From Acidobacteriota bacterium (GTDB lineage Bacteria > Acidobacteriota > UBA6911 > RPQK01): a stretch of DNA of 14,517 bases. The translations under genes were made by a program, and so were the position numbers. Within the stretch, counting starts at the first letter, position 1. Each line of letters opens with the position of its first letter. The stretch lies in NCBI GenBank assembly GCA_003819755.1, contig RPQK01000091.1, forward strand, positions 1 through 14,517, in the 5' to 3' direction. Positions 1-5,197 of the stretch are shown here, in pieces. The notes under the pieces were generated by a model. It was not told the origin of the DNA. It saw only the letters and a program-made list of their open reading frames with translations, and did not search any database.

Positions 1-24
1 AACCCGCGCCGCGCTTGAACTTTT

Positions 25-807
25 CTATGAGGCTTTCAGTTTGTTCAGTAGCGCGTCTAGTTTTGTCTTGTATAGGCTTCGTATGCCCGCTTCGTCTTCG
101 CCTAATGGCTTTACTGGTATCAGATCCATAACCTCGCTTGCGGAAAGGCCGGACTCGAACATCGTTTTCGCCGCACCGATGACCATGTGTTTCAAGCCGG
201 ACTGAAGGTCGTTGCTTGCCAGTCCATACGTCTCCCCCAACTTCTGAAGCTCATCAAGCTGGAACCAGAGGTACGTCGGTCCCATCGCTGTTGTAATCGC
301 ATAAGCTTCGATGGTTTCTTCTTTCACCTCAGGGCATTCACCCAAAACTCGGAAAAGAGATAGGATGTCCTGCTTTTCGTCGAGCGCAAACGCCGGCGAA
401 AAGGTGGTCGGGTTAAAGCCGGCATTCACTATGGATGGTGCATTTGGCAATAGACGGACAATTCGTTTGAATCCGCCCAAGCGCTCGGAGATTTTCTCGA
501 TTGATATTTTGGGAGCCAAGGACACCAGGATTGTATTTGGGCTGACAAACGGTCTTATCCCGTCAAGCACTGCACCTATCGCAGGCGGGTGAAGGGCAAG
601 AAAGACAAGATCCTGGGCACAGGGCTTCTGGTTGTCATTGAGCACAGTGTCTATGCTCGGGAAGCGCGTCTTGAGAGCGTCGAGCGTTTCCTGCTTCAAA
701 TCTGTCGCTACAACCTGTCGGGGAAATGTGCCTGCTCTTTTGAACCCGTCAAGCATTATCTTCGTGACTCGACCAGCACCGATGAATCCGAGCGTGTAAT
801 CCTTCAT
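25..807 (-). CDS. Pyrroline-5-carboxylate-reductase-like NAD(P)-binding oxidoreductase
   Basis: Predicted cytosolic NAD(P)H-dependent oxidoreductase of 260 aa, close to the usual length of P5C reductases. The N-terminus is a Rossmann fold with a GFIGAG dinucleotide motif (residues 7-12); RLLPNAPSIVNAG (118-130) matches the conserved RxMPNTPxxVxxG region of ProC, and MGPTYLW (175-181) matches the SGPAY element that opens the all-helical dimerisation domain. The GGTT loop expected near residues 232-240, which contributes to the P5C/proline site in true ProC, is replaced by KPLGEDEAGI, so proline synthesis is doubtful and the substrate is unknown. The ATG at 807 is preceded by a strong AAGGAGGGG ribosome site. 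It lies 20 nt after the transporter remnant and is the last visible gene of the ArsR-headed operon. Family confident, function not. Confidence 0.85.
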   Translation of the reverse strand: MKDYTLGFIGAGRVTKIMLDGFKRAGTFPRQVVATDLKQETLDALKTRFPSIDTVLNDNQKPCAQDLVFLALHPPAIGAVLDGIRPFVSPNTILVSLAPKISIEKISERLGGFKRIVRLLPNAPSIVNAGFNPTTFSPAFALDEKQDILSLFRVLGECPEVKEETIEAYAITTAMGPTYLWFQLDELQKLGETYGLASNDLQSGLKHMVIGAAKTMFESGLSASEVMDLIPVKPLGEDEAGIRSLYKTKLDALLNKLKAS

Positions 808-827
808 GGCCTTCCCCTCCTTTAGTT

Positions 828-956
828 TTAAAAAGTCGCCGGAGAAAATGTGTACATCCAGATGTAATAAGCGCCGATCACAAGGAATACGATGCCTGTG
901 ATCGCTTTAGCCCAGCGCTCCACGCTCGCCGTCACCGCCATGGCCTTCGTAAGCGC
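828..956 (-). pseudogene. C-terminal remnant of a CcdA/ArsG-like membrane transporter
   Basis: The frame downstream of the truncated osmC reads ALTKAMAVTASVERWAKA and then a hydrophobic helix, AITGIVFLVIGAYYIWMYTF, and stops at 828. An amphipathic ERWxKxITG segment followed by one final transmembrane helix and a short tail is how CcdA-type transporters end, including the ArsG-like permeases that accompany ArsF-like proteins. Only about 42 codons of an expected roughly 220-250 remain, and there is no ribosome site or start of its own; an in-frame ATG at 941 could at most give a 37-residue single-helix peptide. The best explanation is a deletion that removed the end of the upstream osmC gene and nearly all of the transporter gene. 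The ArsG assignment rests on one helix plus gene context and is tentative. Confidence 0.55.
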
Positions 957-1270
957 ACCACGATCCTTGGGCGGAGAACGACGTCCGTAAATGTCTCCGT
1001 CCGGTCCAGTTCGATAAGCTTCGTTCCGTCCGCCCGGCATTCGTAGGACACCAGGTCGAGCTTGAAGCGTTCGGCGGTCCAGATGAACATCATCATGATG
1101 CAGGTGTTAACGGCCGCAACGAACGCGTCCTCGGGAGTCAAAACTCCTTCATGCCCGTGGGCGTCAGGCGGGGCAGAGAAGTCCATCTCGGGGCCGTTCC
1201 CCAGGCGGAGATGACCCCAGTGCTCGCCTTTCCAGATCACGGTCGCGTTGTAAGTGGCGGTGCGGGACAT
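932..1270 (-). CDS. Truncated OsmC-like protein (first 105 residues authentic)
   Basis: 112 aa. Residues 1-105 are colinear with the full-length OsmC paralogue at 2871-3314: a shared HGHEGVLTPEDAFVAAVNTC block carries the peroxidatic Cys (C57), and RPRIVV (100-105) aligns with RPKLVV of the paralogue. After that it ends in an unrelated tail (RLRRPWR) and stops. The final 40 or so residues of the family, including the resolving Cys found as KQCLVSNS in the paralogue, are gone; none of the three frames beyond the junction encodes them, so this is not a simple frameshift. Start: ATG at 1270, whose A is the last base of the upstream TAA stop (TAATG), with GGAGG positioned just before; the GTG/ATG options further up lie inside the preceding gene. 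Probably inactive as a peroxidase. Could be annotated as a pseudogene. Confidence 0.75.
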   Translation of the reverse strand: MSRTATYNATVIWKGEHWGHLRLGNGPEMDFSAPPDAHGHEGVLTPEDAFVAAVNTCIMMMFIWTAERFKLDLVSYECRADGTKLIELDRTETFTDVVLRPRIVVRLRRPWR

Positions 1271-1980
1271 TACTTCGCCTCCGAACAAAACCGGGCATAG
1301 TCGAGAGCGATTGCCTGCTTCCAGGCATCCTCTTCATTTTCCGGAATCGGGTTGTAGACCCTCACGAGCTGGACCATCTCGGGAGAGACTCCCTGATCAG
1401 GCATCCGGCCGGAGTCTCGCCACGACTGGTAAATCACCGGGAGGGCGGCGACCTCGATTTCCCGTCCAGCTATCGTCAACGTTTTTACGGGGATTCCCGA
1501 GCCACAGGAGCAGGTGACAACCGCCTTCGTGGCAACAGCAGGGCGCTCTGCCGGCTTGAGACCGACCAAGGGCCTGGGCCCGAGCAGGCGGTCGACGAGC
1601 TTGCTTGTCGCCGCGGCAGTCGTTTTGACCAGCCGATGCCCCTGGTTCGAAAGCCGCCGTGCTGACCCCAACTCGCTATTTCGACGAGGATACAGGTCAG
1701 AAACGACGATGCTTCCTGCAGGCTTGCCGCTGTACATTTCAGTCCCGCGGGCGGCGCAACGCTTCTCGCATCCGTCGATCGCGATTGTCGGGTAATGACG
1801 TGCAAAAGCGCGTTCGCCTTCACCCCCGGCGAGAAACAGGGGAAGACAGATGGTCACAGTCCGTTCCGGCTGCAAGGTTTCCAGAACTCTGCGCGTGGCC
1901 AGCCGGGAGATCGTACCTTCCGCCATTTCCTCCCCGGAGCACGAGATGATTCCTACTTTTTTGACGGGCAGCTCAGGCAT
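1270..1980 (-). CDS. DGC-type putative zinc-binding protein with extra C-terminal CxC domain
   Basis: 236 aa. The N-terminal half has the hallmarks of the DGC/putative zinc-binding family (PF08859-like): ISCSGEEMAEGT with C14, and TIAIDGCEKRCAARG with C71 and C75, a likely metal or thiol site. The C-terminal part (about 150-236) is an additional module beginning CSCGSG (C157, C159), followed by a short beta-rich segment (KTLTIAGREIEVAALPVIY) of the kind seen at the ends of several archaeal and deltaproteobacterial redox proteins. No signal peptide or membrane segment, so cytosolic. The ATG at 1980 overlaps the stop of the upstream DGC gene by 8 bases (ATGCCTGA), and its own TAA overlaps the next ATG. 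Biochemical function is not established for the family; a role in binding a thiophilic metal is inference from the cysteines and the ArsR-led operon. Confidence 0.8.
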   Translation of the reverse strand: MPELPVKKVGIISCSGEEMAEGTISRLATRRVLETLQPERTVTICLPLFLAGGEGERAFARHYPTIAIDGCEKRCAARGTEMYSGKPAGSIVVSDLYPRRNSELGSARRLSNQGHRLVKTTAAATSKLVDRLLGPRPLVGLKPAERPAVATKAVVTCSCGSGIPVKTLTIAGREIEVAALPVIYQSWRDSGRMPDQGVSPEMVQLVRVYNPIPENEEDAWKQAIALDYARFCSEAK

Positions 1981-2383
1981 TTTTCACCTCTCCACCCATT
2001 CGATCAACAAGCTCGGCAACTTCTTCCGCCAGTGCCTGGGCCAGTTGAAGGCCGCCCTTATTGAGCTCGGCGACCCCTTCGGGTTTCAATCCGCGGTGAC
2101 GCTTGAAGGCGTCCGATACCTGGAGCGCCTGGTCGACCTTGCCGCCTCGTTCGGCGGCCACCTTGGCGGCGCACGACTTGGTGCAACCGTCAATGGCCAC
2201 GACGGGGGTGCTTGCAAGAATTTCTCGCGTCTCTTCCTCTCCAAGCACGAGAGGGGAAAGAGGCATCAGACGGCTGGTTTCCGGGCGCAAATCTTCCGTT
2301 ACTCTGAAGGCGCTTTCCCGGGCGACGCTGCCCAGCGTCTTGCCGATGCCGCTGCAAGGAATAATCAAAGCCTTCGGTTTCAT
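1973..2383 (-). CDS. DGC-type putative zinc-binding protein, short form
   Basis: 136 aa, a single DGC-type domain. IIPCSGIGKTLGSVARESA (C10) and VVAIDGCTKSCAAK (C67, C71) give the same three-cysteine pattern as the neighbour at 1270-1980, so the two are tandem paralogues, this one without the C-terminal CxC extension. The start is ATG at 2383 because it overlaps the TGA of the lipoyl-carrier gene (ATGA), a standard coupling signal; reading further upstream in frame would run through the coding region of that gene. Ends in a helical, charge-rich segment (QALAEEVAELVDRMG). Cytosolic. Function unknown; metal or persulfide handling is a guess from the cysteines. Confidence 0.8.
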   Translation of the reverse strand: MKPKALIIPCSGIGKTLGSVARESAFRVTEDLRPETSRLMPLSPLVLGEEETREILASTPVVAIDGCTKSCAAKVAAERGGKVDQALQVSDAFKRHRGLKPEGVAELNKGGLQLAQALAEEVAELVDRMGGEVKNA

Positions 2384-2817
2384 TTCTTCATCTCCGCTTC
2401 GGCCTGCTCTTTCACTAACTCCAAATAGCGCCGTGCATCGAGGAGGTTGCCCTTTTCCTCGTCCCAACGGTTCAATTCCAGTACGGCCAGCCATCCTTTG
2501 CCATAAGGATCTTCGTTTATTAGCTCCGGGGAGGCTTCCAGTTCCGCATTGACCTCCAGAATCCGGCCGGTCACGGGCGAGGAGAGCTCCAGAATCGCCT
2601 TAACGGTCTCGATGTCGGCAAAGACCTCGGGGGCTTTTATCTCCGTCCCTGCCGGCTTCACACTCGCGAATGCCAGGTCACCGTTCAGCTGTTGGGAAAA
2701 GTCGGTGAGGCCCACTCGAGCACGTCCGCCTTCGAGCGCCACCCATACGCCTTCATGGCTATAGAACCGATCCTCTTCGACCCGGAAGATGAACTTGTCA
2801 ACCATGACTTCGAGCAT
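2380..2817 (-). CDS. GcvH-like lipoyl carrier protein
   Basis: 145 aa, similar in length to glycine cleavage H proteins. The barrel-sandwich lipoyl domain is recognisable: VGLTDFSQQLNGDLAFASV (35-53), then ADIETVKAILELSSPVTG (67-84), in which K73 sits exactly where H proteins carry the lipoyl lysine (ESVKAxxxLxSPxSG). INEDPYGKGWL (100-110) matches the conserved NxDPYGxGWL segment. No gcvT, gcvP or lpd is nearby, so glycine cleavage is unlikely to be the local role; single GcvH-like carriers in thiol or sulfur gene clusters are known as lipoate-binding proteins. Start: ATG at 2817 with GGAGG four bases upstream; an in-frame ATG at 2805 is possible. Lies 53 nt after osmC and overlaps the next gene (ATGA). 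Confidence 0.88.
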   Translation of the reverse strand: MLEVMVDKFIFRVEEDRFYSHEGVWVALEGGRARVGLTDFSQQLNGDLAFASVKPAGTEIKAPEVFADIETVKAILELSSPVTGRILEVNAELEASPELINEDPYGKGWLAVLELNRWDEEKGNLLDARRYLELVKEQAEAEMKK

Positions 2818-2870
2818 AGAACCTCCAACCTGTGCGGGATCACTCAAGTCGGCGGGGCGTCATCAATAGC

Positions 2871-3314
2871 TCAGTCGCCTGCTGCTGTGACTTCGGGCTC
2901 CAGGTGGACGACAGCTTTGATGGAATTGGAAACCAGGCACTGCTTTTCAGCTTTTTCGAGCAGCCGACCGGCTCGCTCCAGGTCGTTGCTGTGGGTCACG
3001 ACGAGCTTGGGGCGGACCGTGATCTCGGTAAACTGCATGACCTGGCCTTCAGGCTTATCCAGCTTGCCGGAGGCCTCGGACTTGTAACTCTCAAATGAGA
3101 GTTTTGAAAGTTGGGCGATCGCCAGGAAAGTGCTCATCACACAAGCGTTCACCGCCGCTACAAAGCACTGCTCGGGCGACCAGAACCCTTCGTGCCCGCC
3201 AAAGTCAGGTGGTGTGGCGACTGGAAGGGCAGGGAGTTTCAGTCCCGAAACTTCCCCTTTCTTCTCGCCTGTCCAAACGATCGTGTTGTTGTAGAACAAC
3301 GGAAACTGTGTCAT
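2871..3314 (-). CDS. OsmC/Ohr-family thiol-dependent peroxidase-like protein
   Basis: 147 aa, full family length. OsmC-family proteins reduce organic hydroperoxides with a two-cysteine mechanism. Both expected cysteines are present: C58 in AAVNACVMSTF (peroxidatic position) and C126 in EKAEKQCLVSNS (resolving position); an additional C50 lies just upstream. RPKLVV (101-106) and the long helix DLERAGRLLEKAEKQ are typical. The start at 3314 is supported by AGGAAG seven bases upstream; the in-frame sequence further up lies inside the arsF-like gene. OsmC/Ohr enzymes are known to take electrons from dihydrolipoyl groups, and the next gene is a lipoyl carrier, so the two may work as a pair (inference). 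Confidence 0.87.
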   Translation of the reverse strand: MTQFPLFYNNTIVWTGEKKGEVSGLKLPALPVATPPDFGGHEGFWSPEQCFVAAVNACVMSTFLAIAQLSKLSFESYKSEASGKLDKPEGQVMQFTEITVRPKLVVTHSNDLERAGRLLEKAEKQCLVSNSIKAVVHLEPEVTAAGD

Positions 3315-3351
3315 CGAACTTCCTTTTTGAATCAGGGTTCCGGGGAATCCG

Positions 3352-3840
3352 TCAACGGGCCTCCAGGAACGACTTGACCTCGGTCTGAACGTATCGTGTG
3401 AAGCCTGGCTTGTCTCCGACAAGTTCCCAGACCTTCTCCAGGTTCTTCCACCGCAACTGCTTGTCCCCCTGATAGCTCGCCAGGACGACCGATCTCGTAT
3501 AAAGCTGGTAGTCCTTGATGAAATGGCGATTGGCGGGCTCTTCAACGTTCAGTGTCCGCCACTCGACCTTCCCCGCCTTCAGCGCATCGCCGAAACCGGT
3601 CTGAACCGCCTCTGTGGCGTACGCCTCGATTGTCCGGCAGGTGTTACATCGGGTGGTGCCGTGGAGGTAGTAGGCGACGACCTTGGAGTCAGCCGTCGGA
3701 GCCTGATTCGTCTGCCTGGCGGCTTCGACCTCTCGTGCATTGCCGTTGAAACCGGTGCAGCCACAAACGTCCAGGACGCCAAAGGCGGTCAGCAGGCTCA
3801 GAACGACGAAACCACTCAAGAGCATTGCTCGCTTTTTCAT
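3352..3840 (-). CDS. ArsF-like thioredoxin-fold protein with N-terminal membrane anchor
   Basis: 162 aa. Residues 1-25 are a signal-anchor (MKKRAMLLSGFVVLSLLTAF), followed by C26 and C28. The mature part has a thioredoxin-like start, VVAYYLHGTTRCNTCRTIE, with a CXXC pair C65/C68, then VEWRTLNVEEPANRHFIKDY and SVVLASY, which fit the strand-helix-strand order of a small thioredoxin fold. This matches proteins annotated as ArsF-family subunits of nitrophenyl/nitroarsenical reduction systems, usually encoded next to an ArsG permease. C26 is not in a convincing lipobox (LDVC), so I favour an uncleaved or signal-peptidase-I leader over a lipoprotein. ATG at 3840 with GGAGAAAA upstream; 31 nt after arsR and 37 nt before osmC. 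Substrate unproven here. Confidence 0.75.
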   Translation of the reverse strand: MKKRAMLLSGFVVLSLLTAFGVLDVCGCTGFNGNAREVEAARQTNQAPTADSKVVAYYLHGTTRCNTCRTIEAYATEAVQTGFGDALKAGKVEWRTLNVEEPANRHFIKDYQLYTRSVVLASYQGDKQLRWKNLEKVWELVGDKPGFTRYVQTEVKSFLEAR

Positions 3841-3871
3841 TCGTTTTTCTCCGGTCTCGGCAGCACGGTAC

Positions 3872-4192
3872 TTACTGCGACAACTCCAGGTACTCCTCTG
3901 CGGACTTTTTGACGATACTCTCGACACACTCGAAAAGCCTGAGCACGCAGGGGACACGAAGTGCGTAGAAGACCTGGGAGCCGCGTTTTTCGTCGCGCAC
4001 CACACCTGCCTGTTTCAAAATCGAGAGGTGCCTGGAAACGGTGGAAATGTCGGCGCCGATCGTGGCCGTTAATTCGCACACGCAGTGCTCCCGGGATTCC
4101 AGCGTCTCGACGATAAACAGGCGTGTCGGGTGCCCCAGAGCCTTCATAATCCGCGCCCGGCTTTCCAGGCGCAGACGGTCTTTCTTTTGCAT
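3872..4192 (-). CDS. arsR: ArsR/SmtB-family metalloid-responsive repressor
   Basis: 106 aa winged-helix repressor that heads the operon. HPTRLFIVETLESREHCVCELT (21-42) is the typical ArsR start, with the C37-V-C39 pair in the ELCVCDL position that binds As(III)/Sb(III) in ArsR-type sensors; DISTVSRHLSILKQAGVV (48-65) is the recognition helix-turn-helix, followed by the wing (RGSQVFYAL). Two further cysteines, C82 and C89, lie in the C-terminal dimerisation helix and could complete a metal site. I chose the ATG at 4192 rather than an in-frame TTG at 4219 because the TTG lies inside the promoter (between the -35 and -10 boxes). It probably represses its own operon and is released by a thiophilic metal or metalloid (inference from the cysteines). 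Confidence 0.88.
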   Translation of the reverse strand: MQKKDRLRLESRARIMKALGHPTRLFIVETLESREHCVCELTATIGADISTVSRHLSILKQAGVVRDEKRGSQVFYALRVPCVLRLFECVESIVKKSAEEYLELSQ

Positions 4193-4208
4193 GTTTATCA
4201 CGCTTGGC

Positions 4209-4238
4209 AGTTTAGCCAAATGACCAAACTCGTGTCAA
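4209..4238 (-). promoter_or_regulatory. Sigma-70-type promoter of the arsR operon
   Basis: On the minus strand a perfect TTGACA (4238-4233) is followed after 18 bp by TAAACT (4214-4209), four of six matches to the -10 consensus. Transcription would begin near 4202, giving a leader of about 10 nt before the arsR ATG at 4192, which has no obvious ribosome site. Confidence 0.65.
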
Positions 4239-4260
4239 TAACGAAACTCGTTCTTTGGCT
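4214..4260. promoter_or_regulatory. Candidate ArsR operator: nested repeats over the promoter
   Basis: Two direct copies of AAACTCGT (4226-4233 and 4244-4251, 18 bp start to start, about two helical turns) flank and touch the -35 box. They are enclosed by a 7-bp inverted repeat, AGCCAAA (4214-4220) and TTTGGCT (4254-4260). Binding here would block RNA polymerase, as expected for an autoregulated ArsR. Which element is the real operator cannot be told from sequence. Confidence 0.5.
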
Positions 4261-4300
4261 GGTCGGGAGCGAAGCAGATCCGCCGAGGGGCATGGCGTGT

Positions 4301-4615
4301 TTACTTTGAAGGGGCCAGTCGCCCGACAGAAGAGATTGCGCGTTCTCGCGCTTCGAACTTTTCGCGTCTGCCCGCAACCTGGCTGTATTTCGGGTTCTTG
4401 ATCTTCACCCAGCTCGGCTGGTCATAGACGCCGTGTTCCCATTTCCCGACGACCCCTTCCATGTCGTGCTGGCACACTAGTTCGAAGAGCTCGATCCCGC
4501 GTCGCTCGATATGATCCGAGTACAGGACCCGAAGGCCGGCAGGGATGGTCTTCTGTAGCCGAAACTTGCGAAGATGGAGGACGCGAGGGGCACGCGTGCG
4601 TTTGTTGGTTTTCAT
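4301..4615 (-). pseudogene. Remnant of an ATP-dependent DNA ligase (C-terminal part of the adenylation domain)
   Basis: About 104 codons from an ATG at 4615. LYSDHIERRGIELFELVCQHDMEGVVGKW, here spanning residues 34-62, and SWVKIKNPKYSQVAGRREKFEARER match the end of the nucleotidyltransferase domain of bacterial ATP-dependent DNA ligases: EGVVGKW is motif IV and WVKIKN motif V. The catalytic KxDG motif and everything N-terminal are absent, as is the OB-fold, so it cannot be an active ligase. The homologous part begins at about RKFRLQKTIP, roughly 4572; the first 15 codons look unrelated. No ribosome site is seen. Points to deletion or rearrangement in this stretch. Confidence 0.7.
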
Positions 4616-4659
4616 CAGCGCGATGTTTGCCTGTTTCGTCCTTAGGGCCGAACTGCGAC

Positions 4660-4899
4660 ATGGTGAAAGCATTAGTTGAAGGCCTGTTCTCAAGGGCGGC
4701 CGAAGGTGTTGCAGCAGCGGCCATCTTTGTCTGGCTCGCGACCACCCCTCGACCGATTGAGGAATCGCGCCTTTTCTGGATCACGGGTGCCATCACGCTG
4801 GGTTTGATCGTCTGGATCTATCTGATCTTCTACCTCTTGGGGAAAGGATGCGGGCAGAGTCGCGAGTCGGTTGAAATGCTTCGCCTGCCCGAAGGCTGA
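4660..4899 (+). CDS. Small two-helix membrane protein of unknown function
   Basis: 79 aa, starting MVKALVEG. Two hydrophobic segments are visible: about residues 11-28 (AAEGVAAAAIFVWLA) and about 40-60 (LFWITGAITLGLIVWIYLIFYLL), joined by a short polar loop (TTPRPIEESR), with a charged tail. It is the only plus-strand gene left of 9453. No good ribosome site precedes the ATG (only AGGG 12 bases upstream), and its first bases lie just outside the ligase remnant. I do not recognise a family. The alternating hydrophobic/polar pattern argues that it is a real protein, but evidence is limited. Confidence 0.45.
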   Translation: MVKALVEGLFSRAAEGVAAAAIFVWLATTPRPIEESRLFWITGAITLGLIVWIYLIFYLLGKGCGQSRESVEMLRLPEG

Positions 4900-5197
4900 C
4901 CCACCACCCTGACTTCCCAGGTAGGCCTTGCTAGACCCATCTCGGGACCGTCAACAATGGGTGACGGTCCCGAGATACGAGCACCCCGCGAAAACTCTTA
5001 CTGCTGCGATGGTTGGGAGAGTCCCAAACAGCCCCCTCGTCTTCCCCGGCGCTGCCCTCGCGACTCGGGCCGCCCGTATTCGTCAAAGAGATAAAAGGCC
5101 AAGAATCAGATACTTACCACAATGATGGGGCGTTGACGACGAGCAGTTTGTGCAGGTGTTGCACTTCGCGGCGGTTTTAGAGCGCAAAGACTGCACT
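4900..5197. other. Intergenic stretch between converging genes
   Basis: About 300 bp between the small membrane protein and the end of the NtrC-type regulator gene. The only structure I see is the hairpin at 4939-4976. A 65-codon open frame at 4928-5125 has no ribosome site, starts inside the hairpin's flank and has no recognisable features, so it is left out. Confidence 0.6.
4939..4976. repeat. Perfect 15-bp inverted repeat (hairpin, 8-nt loop)
   Basis: ATCTCGGGACCGTCA (4939-4953) and its exact reverse complement TGACGGTCCCGAGAT (4962-4976) are separated by ACAATGGG. GC-rich and perfect, but with no following T-run on either strand, so it is not a standard intrinsic terminator; its position between convergent genes would suit a bidirectional transcript end or a dispersed REP-like/miniature element. 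Confidence 0.8.

Noticed and set aside
828..1040. 70-codon minus-strand frame taken as one gene
   Set aside because: Its first part is out-of-frame translation of osmC; only the part after about 956 resembles a protein (transporter tail).
932..1270. Simple frameshift as the cause of the short osmC
   Set aside because: None of the three frames after the break encodes the missing LEKA...C..SNS region of the family.
1850..2428. 192-codon plus-strand frame across the DGC genes
   Set aside because: Antisense shadow of two overlapping, motif-bearing genes.
3841..4219. TTG start at 4219 for the ArsR gene (115 aa version)
   Set aside because: The TTG lies between the -35 and -10 boxes, upstream of the predicted transcript start; ATG 4192 gives a normal-length ArsR.
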